From NCBI GenBank assembly GCA_024277475.1, contig JAJRVC010000295.1, forward strand, positions 1-14,741: 14,741 nt of DNA. The letters are read 5' to 3'. The position numbers and the translations under genes are program-made. A model generated the notes under the pieces. The model ran no database searches. It was not told the DNA's origin and saw only the letters and a program-made list of their open reading frames with translations. Position 1 is the first letter of the stretch. Every line of letters begins with the position of its first letter. This DNA is from Deltaproteobacteria bacterium (GTDB lineage Bacteria > Desulfobacterota > Desulfobacteria > Desulfobacterales > JAFDCJ01). Of the stretch, positions 1-6,404 are shown piece after piece.

Positions 1-236
1 CCCTGCAGGAGGACAATTATGTTGCAACCACCGGCAATGTGGATTTGAGTCTGGTTTCCATGTACAAGGCACTGGGCGGCGGCTGGCAGTTGCGCACCGA
101 CAAAGACTTTGTCCCCGAATACATCAGGGAAGAGATGGCCAAAAGAACCAACTGGGGTGATCTGCTGTCGCCGGGTGAATTGGAATACCCACCGTCTCAA
201 GATGTCAAAGCGATAGTGCACAGGCCGGATTGGTAA
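1..236 (+). CDS. RND efflux outer membrane factor (NodT/TolC-type), C-terminal fragment
   Basis: Only the last 77 codons are in the window; the frame is open to the left edge with codons starting at base 3 and a TAA at 234-236. The fragment contains MYKALGGGW, matching the (L/M)YKALGGGW-type ending of outer membrane factors of RND pumps (OprM/NodT family), after the last helix of the alpha-barrel. These proteins form the trimeric TolC-like duct that joins an inner membrane RND pump and its adaptor to the outside. The 44 or so residues after that motif form a charged, proline-containing tail ending HRPDW, longer than I expect for OprM. No neighbouring pump gene is visible, so the substrate cannot be inferred. 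The GTG at 39 is internal, not a start. Confidence 0.72.
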   Translation, partial: LQEDNYVATTGNVDLSLVSMYKALGGGWQLRTDKDFVPEYIREEMAKRTNWGDLLSPGELEYPPSQDVKAIVHRPDW

Positions 237-270
237 AGCGGGTTACGGGGTGCGAGTTCAGATATCGTTG

Positions 271-303
271 ATTGGTTGATTAAAATGACCCGGTCAACCC
301 AAT
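271..303. other. imperfect inverted repeat after the efflux gene
   Basis: The arms ATTGGTTGA and TCAACCCAAT pair with a single bulged C around a loop of about 15 bases. It lies 34 bases after the efflux stop codon and before the 9-bp repeat array. No T-run follows, so a rho-independent terminator is only weakly supported. Confidence 0.25.
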
Positions 304-315
304 AATCTTAATCCA

Positions 316-369
316 TAAACGATCACAACGTTCTATACGATCATTACGATCCAAACCATCTAAAGGACG
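316..369 (+). repeat. 9-bp tandem repeat array upstream of the 376 gene
   Basis: Six consecutive, in-phase 9-bp units. The first is TAAACGATC, the second ACAACGTTC, the third TATACGATC, the fourth ATTACGATC, the fifth CAAACCATC. The sixth, TAAAGGACG, contains the probable ribosome-binding site AAAGGA of the gene starting at 376. Units keep AACG at positions 3-6 and end in TC. The same family occurs at 3970-4038, 4088-4114, 5842-5868 and, inverted, at 11604-11666, always just upstream of a start codon. Function unknown. Confidence 0.8.
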
Positions 370-375
370 ACTGCC

Positions 376-927
376 ATGACCCGGGAGTTTGACGCCAGAA
401 AAAGTTATCTCGCTGTCAAAGCCAGCGAGAAAATGATCGCGTTTGTCGGCTTTCTTATCCGCCTTGATGAAGATGGTAAAACCAAAGAGGGAGTTGTTAA
501 AATATCTTCCTTTCACCGCCCTTATGGCGGAGGCTATCTTACGCTGACTTTTATTGTAGATAGAGGACAGGACGAAAAACTTGTAAATGAGCTTGAACGG
601 TTATGCAATAATCTCACAGAGGAAGCCCTCAAGCCCCTGCTGGGAAAAGAATTTGAAAAAATGGTGAAAGTCTCATTAAATTCCCTGGAGGAGACTGAAG
701 GCTGGTATATAGAGGAGATTAATGTTTATTTCCGTACTGTCGAGGGGCGAGAAAAGGTTTTAATTGAAGAACAGCTTTTGCCGGCAATTGAAAAACTTCT
801 TCCCTGCATGTTTGATCCTGTAGAATGGTGGCCGGAAGGCCGAAAATCAAAAACATCAGGAGAAGAAAATATTGAAGAACATGTTTCATTGCGGGGGCTT
901 TTCAGGAAATGGTTTGGAATAGGCTAG
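376..927 (+). CDS. hypothetical protein, 183 aa
   Basis: I do not recognise this protein. It starts with ATG after an AAAGGA Shine-Dalgarno about 7 bases upstream and has no signal peptide or convincing membrane helix, so it is probably cytoplasmic. The N-terminal half (about 1-65) alternates charged and hydrophobic residues like a small beta-rich fold, with a glycine-rich turn RPYGGGYL near residue 50. The middle (about 65-120) is helical and acidic/lysine-rich (LVNELERLCNNLTEEAL). The C-terminal quarter has a Pro-Val-Glu-Trp-Trp stretch and a basic tail RGLFRKWFGIG that could contact a membrane or partner. It lies 139 bases after the efflux gene and 168 bases before the STAS gene on the same strand. 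The reading frame is well separated and has an RBS, so a real gene is likely; function is not assignable. Confidence 0.7.
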   Translation: MTREFDARKSYLAVKASEKMIAFVGFLIRLDEDGKTKEGVVKISSFHRPYGGGYLTLTFIVDRGQDEKLVNELERLCNNLTEEALKPLLGKEFEKMVKVSLNSLEETEGWYIEEINVYFRTVEGREKVLIEEQLLPAIEKLLPCMFDPVEWWPEGRKSKTSGEENIEEHVSLRGLFRKWFGIG

Positions 928-963
928 CGGATGGCATATCCAAATGATTGAATATTTAAAGTC

Positions 964-993
964 GGCCTCTCTCCGAGCCGGAGGCCAGGCTCG
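964..993 (+). other. two overlapping, mutually exclusive hairpins
   Basis: GGCCTC at 964-969 pairs perfectly with GAGGCC at 981-986. CGAGCC at 974-979 pairs perfectly with GGCTCG at 988-993. The stems overlap, so only one can form at a time. This lies 36 bases after the 376-927 gene and about 100 bases before the STAS gene. No T-run follows either stem. It could be a weak terminator, an attenuator-like switch, or part of a repeat. Confidence 0.3.
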
Positions 994-994
994 C

Positions 995-1018
995 TATTCC
1001 ATTGTTCCATCATTCCAA
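995..1018. repeat. 8-bp tandem repeat, three units
   Basis: Three in-phase octamers: TATTCCAT, then TGTTCCAT, then CATTCCAA. On the opposite strand they read as GGAAT/GGAAC units, resembling the 7-bp GGAAT/GGAAG arrays at 6344-6364 and 7851-7878. It belongs to the same general class of intergenic micro-repeats. Confidence 0.5.
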
Positions 1019-1095
1019 ATCGCACGACTTAGTGGTTCTCGACAGGTTGTGAGCGAAACGAACCGTGTTTAATAGTAAGGCTCAGAGGAGGCCAC

Positions 1096-1461
1096 ATGCC
1101 ATTAAAAATTAAATCAGCCTTAAAACGTCCAGGTGTTACCGTTATTTCTCCCATCGGCTCCATAGATGCAAGCACCTACACCATTTTGGAAGAAAAAGTC
1201 GACGAAATTTTAAAGGTCTCGCCGGACGTCATTATTTTTGATATGGAATTTGCCGACTACATTAGCAGTACGGGTATCCGGGTGCTGTTGAAAACAAAAA
1301 AAGCTATGAAAGAATCAAATGGCAGGATGGTTTTTATGAACCTCCAACCTCAGATTCAAAAAGTATTTGATATTCTCCAAGCCATTCCGACGCTAAAAGT
1401 TTTCGCCAGCATCGAGGAATTGGATAATTATTTAGACGTGATGCAAAAAGCTGCGCGGTAA
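1096..1461 (+). CDS. STAS-domain protein, SpoIIAA/anti-sigma factor antagonist type
   Basis: A 121-aa protein that is essentially one STAS domain. It opens with a beta strand (VTVISPIGSIDASTY, about 14-28), has the central strand VIIFDMEF, and carries the SpoIIAA switch loop as DYISSTGIRVL (about 54-64). Ser57/Ser58 are candidates for phosphorylation by an HPK/RsbW-like kinase. The family relays signals by partner switching or sits inside transporters (MlaB is an STAS protein that binds the MlaF ATPase). The start has a strong GAGGAGG sequence just upstream. No kinase, phosphatase or sigma factor is nearby. The next gene downstream is an MCE permease that has its own STAS domain, so a link to lipid transport is possible but not shown. 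Confidence 0.85.
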   Translation: MPLKIKSALKRPGVTVISPIGSIDASTYTILEEKVDEILKVSPDVIIFDMEFADYISSTGIRVLLKTKKAMKESNGRMVFMNLQPQIQKVFDILQAIPTLKVFASIEELDNYLDVMQKAAR

Positions 1462-1616
1462 TTCGAAAGTGCAGAACCTATGCAGTGCGGTATACTGTAC
1501 TGGATCTCTTGCCGATACTCCAGGACGTCAACGCGCTCCATATAGTTTTCATTGACATTCAAGCAGTGGTCGTTAATCTGTTTTATTGAAAGTAATCCCA
1601 ACGGACTGCCCACAAC

Positions 1617-2783
1617 ATGCCGGAAGATACAGCTTCAGTGAGAGACGATACCTCCAGGACCGGTGAAATCAGTTCCGATTGCCAGGTGAAGGGTACTTTG
1701 CGTCTTAGGCTGAAGGGCAGTTGGAAAATCGGAGCACGCTTTCCTTCAGCCGATGTCGTTCAGAAGCAGTTGGAATCGGCTGGCGGCATCCGGCGAATCG
1801 GGTTCAATACTGAGAATTTAACCGGTTGGGATAGTGGTTTGCTGATATTTTTAATAAAAATAAACGATTACTGTTCAAAAAATAATATTGTTTTCGATAA
1901 AGAAGGGCTACCGAAAGGTGTCAATAGACTCATTGCACTGGCCGCAGCCGTTCCGGAAAGAAAAGGAGCACGCAAACAGGTCGCCCCTGAACCCTTTTTG
2001 CCCCGTGTAGGATCCTCCGCCCTCCGAACATGGCAATCTCTAAATGAGTTTCTGGCGTTTATCGGAGAGGCGTCCATCGCATTTTTTAGGTTACTGGTGG
2101 GGAAGGCCAGCTTCCGTCGCAGCGATCTGGTCCTGTTTATCCAGCAATGCGGTGCCGATGCACTACCCATTGTCACCCTGATCAGTCTTTTGGTCGGCCT
2201 GATCCTGGCTTTTGTGGGCGCGGTTCAGTTAATGATGTTCGGAGCCCAGCTCTATGTGGCCAATCTGGTGGGCATTTCCATGGTCCGCGTGATGGGGGCC
2301 GTCATGGCCGGAATTGTAATGGCGGGCCGCACCGGCGCTGCTTTTGCCGCTCAGCTGGGAACCATGCAGGTCAACGAAGAAATCGATGCCTTAAAGACCA
2401 TGGGAGTGTCTCCGATGGAATTTCTCGTGCTGCCGCGCATGCTCGCCCTGGTCCTGATGATGCCGTTGCTTTGTATCTATGCTGACCTGATGGGTGTCCT
2501 CGGTGGTCTGATCGTTGGTGTGGGCATGCTCGATATTGGTTTGATTCAGTATCTCAATCAAACAAAGGCTGCCCTGAATTTGAACTTCTTTTTTATCGGA
2601 ATTTTCCAGGCCGGTGTTTTCGGCGTGCTTGTAGCCCTGGCCGGGTGTCTCAGGGGAATGCAGTGCGGCCGAAGTGCATCCGCCGTGGGGGAAGCAACCA
2701 CCTCGGCTGTGGTCACCTCTATCGTCGCCATCATCGTCGCTACGGGGATTATAACCGTGGTGTGTAATATGTTGGGGATATAA
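1617..2783 (+). CDS. MlaE-type permease with N-terminal STAS domain (MCE system 1)
   Basis: 388 aa against about 260-280 for a plain MlaE. Residues about 22-115 read as an STAS domain (TLRLRLKGSWKIG start; the switch loop is TGWDSGLLIFL, so the usual Ser/Thr pair is altered), which would be a built-in MlaB. Residues about 150-388 are the MlaE/YrbE permease: an amphipathic lead-in, several membrane helices, and the conserved coupling stretch NEEIDALKTMGVSPMEFLVLPR (about 253-274, given here in part) that contacts the ATPase. It forms the inner membrane core of an MCE ABC transporter moving phospholipids or other lipids. The ATG at 1617 is the first start after an in-frame stop at 1593, but its Shine-Dalgarno is poor; a GTG at 1638 is an alternative. 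It is followed, after 203 bases, by its ATPase. Confidence 0.88.
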   Translation: MPEDTASVRDDTSRTGEISSDCQVKGTLRLRLKGSWKIGARFPSADVVQKQLESAGGIRRIGFNTENLTGWDSGLLIFLIKINDYCSKNNIVFDKEGLPKGVNRLIALAAAVPERKGARKQVAPEPFLPRVGSSALRTWQSLNEFLAFIGEASIAFFRLLVGKASFRRSDLVLFIQQCGADALPIVTLISLLVGLILAFVGAVQLMMFGAQLYVANLVGISMVRVMGAVMAGIVMAGRTGAAFAAQLGTMQVNEEIDALKTMGVSPMEFLVLPRMLALVLMMPLLCIYADLMGVLGGLIVGVGMLDIGLIQYLNQTKAALNLNFFFIGIFQAGVFGVLVALAGCLRGMQCGRSASAVGEATTSAVVTSIVAIIVATGIITVVCNMLGI

Positions 2784-2828
2784 AAGGTTCGGAGGTTCAG
2801 GGGCTCAAAGGTTCAGGGTTTAAGGTTC
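2784..2828 (+). repeat. 8/7-bp GGTTC repeat directly after the permease stop codon
   Basis: GGTTC (once GGCTC) recurs at 2786, 2794, 2802 and 2810, i.e. every 8 bases, and again at 2824. Typical units are GAGGTTCA and AAGGTTCA. The array begins with the first base after the TAA stop. A related stretch AGGTTCAGGGTTT is found on the + strand at 9948-9960, upstream of the GAPDH pair. Confidence 0.6.
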
Positions 2829-2924
2829 GCTTCGCTGAAGGTAAGAAAAGGAAGCTGAAAGCATTAAGGATTTAATCTTCATTTTCACGATTGACCCAAG
2901 AGCAGCAGGCTATAGGCTATTTCG

Positions 2925-2945
2925 CCTCCAACCTCTGACCTCCAA
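2925..2945. repeat. 7-bp CCTCCAA repeat upstream of the ATPase gene
   Basis: Three in-phase heptamers: CCTCCAA, CCTCTGA, CCTCCAA. It ends 41 bases before the ATPase start. On the other strand it reads TTGGAGG/TCAGAGG, like the CAGAGAT/CAGAGGT pair at 6282-6295. The rest of this 203-base gap shows no gene. Confidence 0.45.
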
Positions 2946-2986
2946 CAGGGAGAATGATCTGAATCTGCAAGGTATGACTAAACACA

Positions 2987-3742
2987 ATGGAAAACAAAAA
3001 GCCTCACATCATCGTCCGCGATTTGACCATGGCTTTCGGCAGCTTTGTGGTACAGCGGGACCTAACTTTTAAGATCAATCGAGGCGATATTTTCATCATC
3101 ATGGGCGGCAGCGGATGCGGTAAAAGTACACTCATGCGGCATATGATCGGGCTGATAAAGCCGGCTAAAGGACGGATTTTTTACGGCGATGTCAGTTTCT
3201 GGGAGGTAGAACCCGACCAGCGCGACCGTATGATGAGAAATGTCGGCATACTTTACCAGAGCGGGGCCCTGTGGAGCTCCATGACCCTGACCGAGAACAT
3301 TGCGCTCCCGTTACAGCAATATACGGATTTGAGCCGCGATCAAATTCGCGAAATCGTATCACTGAAACTTGCTCTGGTCGGCCTGGCGGGTTTCGATGAG
3401 TACTATCCGTCCGAAATCAGCGGCGGGATGCAAAAGCGGGCCGGACTGGCCCGAGCCATGGCAATGGATCCCGATATCCTCTTTTTCGATGAACCTTCCG
3501 CCGGACTTGATCCGATCAGCTCCCGACTGCTGGACGACTTGATTCTCGAGCTCAGCCAGAGCCTTGGGGCAACCGTGGTCATCGTCACCCATGAACTGGC
3601 CAGCATCTTCGCCATCGGTAACAACTCGGTGTTTCTGGACCCGGAAGCGAAAACAATGATTGCCCGGGGAAATCCAAAGAAACTGCTGGCGGAATCGAAG
3701 AACCCGATAGTTCATAAGTTTTTGACGAGAGGGGAAGGATAA
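2987..3742 (+). CDS. MlaF-type ABC ATPase (MCE system 1)
   Basis: 251 aa, a normal single ABC ATPase. Walker A GGSGCGKST at about 40-48, Q-loop Gln91, signature SGGMQKRAGLARA at about 145-157, Walker B ILFFDEP at 164-170 with catalytic Glu169, and switch His202 in VTHE. The SGGMQKR signature is typical of the MlaF/Mkl/Ttg2A group. It powers lipid movement by the permease encoded just upstream. The ATG at 2987 has only a distant AAGG (2969-2972); an ATG at 2974, closer to this AAGG, is out of frame, so translation initiation here looks weak or unusual. Unlike the second MlaF in the window it has no C-terminal extension. Confidence 0.9.
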   Translation: MENKKPHIIVRDLTMAFGSFVVQRDLTFKINRGDIFIIMGGSGCGKSTLMRHMIGLIKPAKGRIFYGDVSFWEVEPDQRDRMMRNVGILYQSGALWSSMTLTENIALPLQQYTDLSRDQIREIVSLKLALVGLAGFDEYYPSEISGGMQKRAGLARAMAMDPDILFFDEPSAGLDPISSRLLDDLILELSQSLGATVVIVTHELASIFAIGNNSVFLDPEAKTMIARGNPKKLLAESKNPIVHKFLTRGEG

Positions 3743-3751
3743 GTTGAATGG

Positions 3752-3772
3752 GGAAGTGGGAAGTTGGAAGTC
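3752..3772 (+). repeat. 7-bp GGAAGTN repeat after the ATPase gene
   Basis: Three perfect-phase heptamers: GGAAGTG, GGAAGTT and GGAAGTC, starting 10 bases after the ATPase stop codon and reading G-rich on the coding strand. Same sequence family as 6344-6364 and the reverse strand of 7851-7878. Confidence 0.65.
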
Positions 3773-3969
3773 GAAATTTTTCGATTGCGGATTTGGAATT
3801 ATGATTGGTAGCAGCAGAAGGCAAAGAGCATAGAGTGAAGAAATAACAGGTTTCAGCCCAGCCGTTGGCCTGAGAAGCGGCCAGTCTGATCGAAAACGAA
3901 ACTTAATCATTTAAAGGGTTAAATAAAAACCGGGCCATTTTGGTCTAGTTTCATACGAAAAAAAAGGGA

Positions 3970-4038
3970 CTAACGTTCTTAACGATATTAACGAACTAAC
4001 GAACTAACGAACTAACGATCTCAACGATCATAACCCTC
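3970..4038 (+). repeat. 9/8-bp tandem repeat array, main copy
   Basis: Units in order: CTAACGTTC (3970), TTAACGATA (3979), TTAACGAAC (3988), then TAACGAAC at 3997 and 4005, TAACGATC at 4013, TCAACGATC (4021) and ATAACCCTC (4030). It is mostly 9-bp phased with a local 8-bp stretch of near-identical units, the kind of tract where slipped-strand copy number change would be expected. It lies 85-153 bases upstream of the MCE gene at 4123. Confidence 0.85.
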
Positions 4039-4050
4039 TAAATTCATCCT

Positions 4051-4086
4051 ATGAAATTTTCGAAGCAACCGCGAAGCGCATTTCAT
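4051..4086. repeat. 7-bp inverted repeat
   Basis: ATGAAAT (4051-4057) and ATTTCAT (4080-4086) are perfect inverted copies around a 22-base centre. It sits between two blocks of the 9-bp array. Possible stem in the leader transcript of the MCE gene; function unknown. Confidence 0.3.
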
Positions 4087-4087
4087 T

Positions 4088-4114
4088 GGAACGATCTAAA
4101 ACATCAAAAGGATC
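4088..4114 (+). repeat. 9-bp repeat block carrying the ribosome-binding site of the MCE gene
   Basis: Three in-phase units: GGAACGATC, TAAAACATC and AAAAGGATC. The last contains AAAGGA, the Shine-Dalgarno for the ATG at 4123. This is the same arrangement as at 316-369, where the last unit also supplies AAAGGA. Confidence 0.7.
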
Positions 4115-4122
4115 AATGACTC

Positions 4123-5196
4123 ATGAGCAAACAGGCAAACAAAACGGCGGTTGGGATGTTTGTGGTAGGGGCGGTGGCGCTGGCGCTGGCGGCCATTATA
4201 ATTTTTGGATCCGGGAAATTTTTTACCCAAGCAGAAACATTCGTTGCGTACTTCCGTGGCTCGGTAAAAGGCCTGAGCGTCGGCGCGCCAGTGGTGTTCA
4301 GAGGGGTTAAGATCGGTCAGGTTGCCAAAATTCAGCTCTACAGCGATCAGCGCGATTTGAGCGTTATAATTCCTGTTATCATGCAAATAGATAGCGAAAA
4401 CTTACAGTCCATCGGTGAACAAACTGTGAGCGATGCACAGCAATTTCGAGATCTTATCAAAAAAGGTTTAAGAGCCCAGTTGCAAATGCAGAGTATGGTT
4501 ACCGGCCAGCTGATGATCAATCTTGATTTTGTGCCGGATACGCCGGTGAAGCTGATGGGAAAAGAAGGCATAGATTTAGGTAAAGATGTATGGGAAATCC
4601 CGACGATTGAGACCTCCTTCCAGAAAATTGAAAAGACTTTTCAAGAAGTTTCCATCAGCGAGCTTGCTCATAGTATACAAAGCTCCCTGAAAGGAATCGA
4701 GCACTTGATAAATTCGCCTGAAATTCCTGAAATCCTTCAATCTTTTCGCCAGAGTCTCAAAGAACTTTATAACCTGGTACGCCACGTGGATGAAAAAATC
4801 GACCCGCTGTTTGCCGATGTCGGACAAACCGTTAAAAGCGCTCAAGTCTTGTTACAAAATATTGACAGTCAGGTTGATCCGCTGGCCAGCAGCATAAAAA
4901 GTACCTCTGATGACGCTCGTAAGCTGGTAAACAACATTAACAAGCGCGTCAGGCCGATTCAGGCCGACCTGGCGAAAACCACCAAATCTTTGCGGACTGC
5001 ACTCGAGACGGCCGAAGGTGCACTTGAAGAAGTGGATGGAATGGTGTCGGAAAATTCCGATTTTCGTTATCAGATCGATATCTTCCTCAGGGAAATAACG
5101 TTGATGGCTCGATCTCTACGGACTTTCGCCGACTATCTCGACCGCCATCCTGATGCGTTGCTTCGTGGAAAAGTGAGAAGGGAAGGTCAAAAATGA
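4123..5196 (+). CDS. membrane-anchored MCE-domain protein with long helical tail (MCE system 1)
   Basis: 357 aa. One N-terminal membrane helix (about 10-30, GMFVVGAVALALAAIIIFG) anchors it in the inner membrane. A single MCE domain follows (about 38-140) with the family signatures GLSVGAPVVFRGVKIGQV and GLRAQLQMQSMVTGQLMINL. After it comes a long helical, coiled-coil-like region (about 160-310), rich in regularly spaced hydrophobics, and a C-terminal motif LRTFADYLDRHPDALLRGK resembling the end of PqiB-family proteins. MCE hexamers form the periplasmic channel that carries lipids between membranes; a long coiled coil can bridge much of the periplasm, as in PqiB. The start is supported by AAAAGGA about 9 bases upstream. 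The stop overlaps the next start by ATGA. Confidence 0.88.
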   Translation: MSKQANKTAVGMFVVGAVALALAAIIIFGSGKFFTQAETFVAYFRGSVKGLSVGAPVVFRGVKIGQVAKIQLYSDQRDLSVIIPVIMQIDSENLQSIGEQTVSDAQQFRDLIKKGLRAQLQMQSMVTGQLMINLDFVPDTPVKLMGKEGIDLGKDVWEIPTIETSFQKIEKTFQEVSISELAHSIQSSLKGIEHLINSPEIPEILQSFRQSLKELYNLVRHVDEKIDPLFADVGQTVKSAQVLLQNIDSQVDPLASSIKSTSDDARKLVNNINKRVRPIQADLAKTTKSLRTALETAEGALEEVDGMVSENSDFRYQIDIFLREITLMARSLRTFADYLDRHPDALLRGKVRREGQK

Positions 5197-5837
5197 GCAT
5201 GAAATGTTTTCGTCTGCCAGGCGTCATTCTCTTTGCTGTTTTGTACATCGTGGCAGGTTGCACACTTGTGGGAGGTACCAGGGAACCTACAAAAAGCTAT
5301 GTTCTGAATTCCCTGCAAAGCGAAGAGACACAACCGCAACCGGTGGCGAATTTGCCCGATATCAGGATCCTGGTGGGGCCTGTCAGAATGGCGTTGTATC
5401 TTGATCGAGCGGCGATCGTCATCCGTGACAGCCAAAACAAAATTGACATTACCCAGTTCTCCCAATGGGCGGGCCCACTGCGGGAAAACTTCAGCAGGGT
5501 CCTGGCAGAAAATTTAGCCGTCCTGCTGTCAACAGACAGGGTCGGCATTTTCCCCGGAACCCGGGCAACGCTGTTTGATTATAACATCACTGTGTATCTG
5601 ACCCGATTTGACGGCATGCCGGGTGAAAAAGCACACCTGAGAGCTCGCTGGGTAATTTTGGATAAAAACAGAAAGAAAATGCTTTTCGAAAAGCATACCC
5701 TGCTGAGTCAACCCACGGAAAATGACAGCATGGAAGCACTGATAGCAGCCGAAAGCCGCACCCTCGCGGACCTGAGCCGCGAAATCGCCGAAGCGATCAA
5801 GGTACTGGCGCAAAGAAAAACTAAAGGCAAGAAATAA
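5193..5837 (+). CDS. PqiC-like ABC-transport auxiliary lipoprotein (MCE system 1)
   Basis: 214 aa with a lipoprotein signal peptide ending in lipobox VAGC (Cys23). The mature part matches the ABC-transport auxiliary family (formerly DUF330, which includes PqiC): an early YVLNSL strand, IRILVGPVRMALYLDRAAIVIRDSQ, then a segment with QWAGPLRENFSRVLAENLAVLL, and a late DLSREIAEAIK helix. In PqiABC the lipoprotein sits at the outer membrane end of the MCE tunnel. Its 4-base ATGA overlap with the MCE gene indicates translational coupling and supports co-assembly. Confidence is high from both sequence and position. Confidence 0.85.
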   Translation: MSMKCFRLPGVILFAVLYIVAGCTLVGGTREPTKSYVLNSLQSEETQPQPVANLPDIRILVGPVRMALYLDRAAIVIRDSQNKIDITQFSQWAGPLRENFSRVLAENLAVLLSTDRVGIFPGTRATLFDYNITVYLTRFDGMPGEKAHLRARWVILDKNRKKMLFEKHTLLSQPTENDSMEALIAAESRTLADLSREIAEAIKVLAQRKTKGKK

Positions 5838-5841
5838 ATGG

Positions 5842-5868
5842 AAAATGATCTCAACGCTCATAACGAAT
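5842..5868 (+). repeat. short 9-bp repeat block between the two lipoprotein genes
   Basis: Three in-phase units: AAAATGATC, TCAACGCTC, ATAACGAAT. Same family as the arrays at 316 and 3970, here filling almost the whole 43-base gap before the ATG at 5881. Confidence 0.55.
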
Positions 5869-5880
5869 AATTGCTTTATT

Positions 5881-6279
5881 ATGAAAAAAATTATAACCCT
5901 GACGGCACTGGTATTATTCCTGATCTCATGCACCCATGGCAAAACTGATCATTTTCCAACTGTTTCAGACACATCCGACGCTGCTGAAGTGTTTGTCATT
6001 CGGGATAACAATCTCGTCGGCTGGGGATTTTCGCTAAAGGTGGTGCTGGACGAATCCATTATTGCCCGTCTTCGCTCGGGGGAATACGTTTCTTTTTATG
6101 TTAAACCCGGATTTCACTCCTTGGGAGTATCCGAACCGACTCTCACCGTGCCATTTGCGGAGGGCCGGCAATATTACTTCCTGATCGCTGCCGACTATTC
6201 CCAATTTGGATTTGAAATCCAGCGTATTGGCAACAAAGAAGGTGAGCGTTGGCTGACAAAGGCGAAACCGGTGGAATAG
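5881..6279 (+). CDS. small lipoprotein, DUF2846-like
   Basis: 132 aa from the ATG at 5881, giving a compact lipoprotein signal peptide MKKIITLTALVLFLISC with Cys17. An in-frame ATG at 5845 would put repeat-derived residues in front of the signal, so the later start is preferred, although neither has a clear Shine-Dalgarno. The mature part resembles DUF2846: EVFVIRDNNLVGWG, then VVLDESIIARLRSGEYVSFYVKPGFHSLGV (residues about 52-82, quoted in part), then a tail strand YYFLIAADYSQFGFEIQRI. Function of that family is unknown. It may be a loosely coupled envelope protein of MCE system 1. Confidence 0.7.
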   Translation: MKKIITLTALVLFLISCTHGKTDHFPTVSDTSDAAEVFVIRDNNLVGWGFSLKVVLDESIIARLRSGEYVSFYVKPGFHSLGVSEPTLTVPFAEGRQYYFLIAADYSQFGFEIQRIGNKEGERWLTKAKPVE

Positions 6280-6281
6280 GC

Positions 6282-6364
6282 CAGAGATCAGAGGTCGTTG
6301 AATTCGGCCCCCGGCCCATAGGGGCGGGGCCTACGCCCCGGCGGGAAGTGGGAATGTGGAATTG
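6282..6364 (+). repeat. 3' repeat element, copy A
   Basis: It starts just after the DUF2846-like stop codon with two 7-mers (CAGAGAT, CAGAGGT), then TTGAATTCGGCC (6298-6309), a GC-rich palindromic insert, a 22-base segment (6328-6349) that is exactly the reverse complement of 7872-7893, and three heptamers GGAAGTG, GGAATGT, GGAATTG (6344-6364). Copy B lies in inverted orientation on the other side of the glycerate kinase gene. Confidence 0.75.
6306..6339. terminator. GC-rich stem-loop between convergent genes
   Basis: GGCCCC (6306-6311) pairs with GGGGCC (6326-6331), with extra CCC/GGG pairing around an ATA loop. GGGGC (6321-6325) can alternatively pair with GCCCC (6335-6339). It sits in the 120-base gap between the convergent lipoprotein and glycerate kinase genes. 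No T-run follows on either strand, so a bidirectional terminator role is only an inference from position. Confidence 0.35.
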
Positions 6365-6404
6365 AGCCTTGCGCCTGATTTTACATCCAGCATCCAGCAT
6401 CAAG
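6365..6404 (-). repeat. 3' repeat of glycerate kinase: 7-bp units plus AGGCGCAAGGCT
   Basis: On the - strand the kinase stop codon sits inside three heptamers (CTTGATG, then CTGGATG twice; 6384-6404). They are followed by TA and, five bases on, AGGCGCAAGGCT (reverse of 6365-6376). The same pairing, GGATGTA, five bases, AGGCGCAAGGCT, occurs after mlaA (reverse of 10039-10062), which argues that it is a defined element rather than chance. Confidence 0.6.

Larger units (their letters stand above)
3743..4122 (+). other. 380-base gene-free interval inside MCE system 1
   Basis: No convincing gene. In order it holds: a 7-bp GGAAGTN array (3752-3772) running into a small palindrome TCGAAATTTTTCGA (3771-3784); a plain stretch; an A-run at 3958-3965; the main 9-bp array (3970-4038); a 7-bp inverted repeat (4051-4086); and a second 9-bp block that includes the ribosome-binding site of the next gene (4088-4114). 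A 5-bp stem TGGCC/GGCCA near 3865-3882 is weak. The gap separates ATPase and MCE genes that would normally be tightly linked. Confidence 0.6.

Noticed and set aside
1047..1074. possible sigma70 promoter for the STAS gene (TTGTGA, 15 bases, TTTAAT)
   Set aside because: Spacing is short and both boxes match poorly; such combinations are expected by chance in AT-rich gaps.
1428..1613. 61-codon open frame on the - strand between the STAS and permease genes
   Set aside because: GTG start, no Shine-Dalgarno, overlaps the STAS 3' end, no recognisable motif. The translation looks fairly protein-like, so a remnant cannot be excluded, but support is too thin to call a gene.
3359..3910. 183-codon open frame on the - strand opposite the ATPase
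   Set aside because: It covers the conserved ATPase C-terminus on the other strand and extends into repeat DNA; its translation shows no domain.
3970..4038. CRISPR array
   Set aside because: Units are 8-9 bp with no spacers and no leader or cas genes; it is a tandem micro-repeat.
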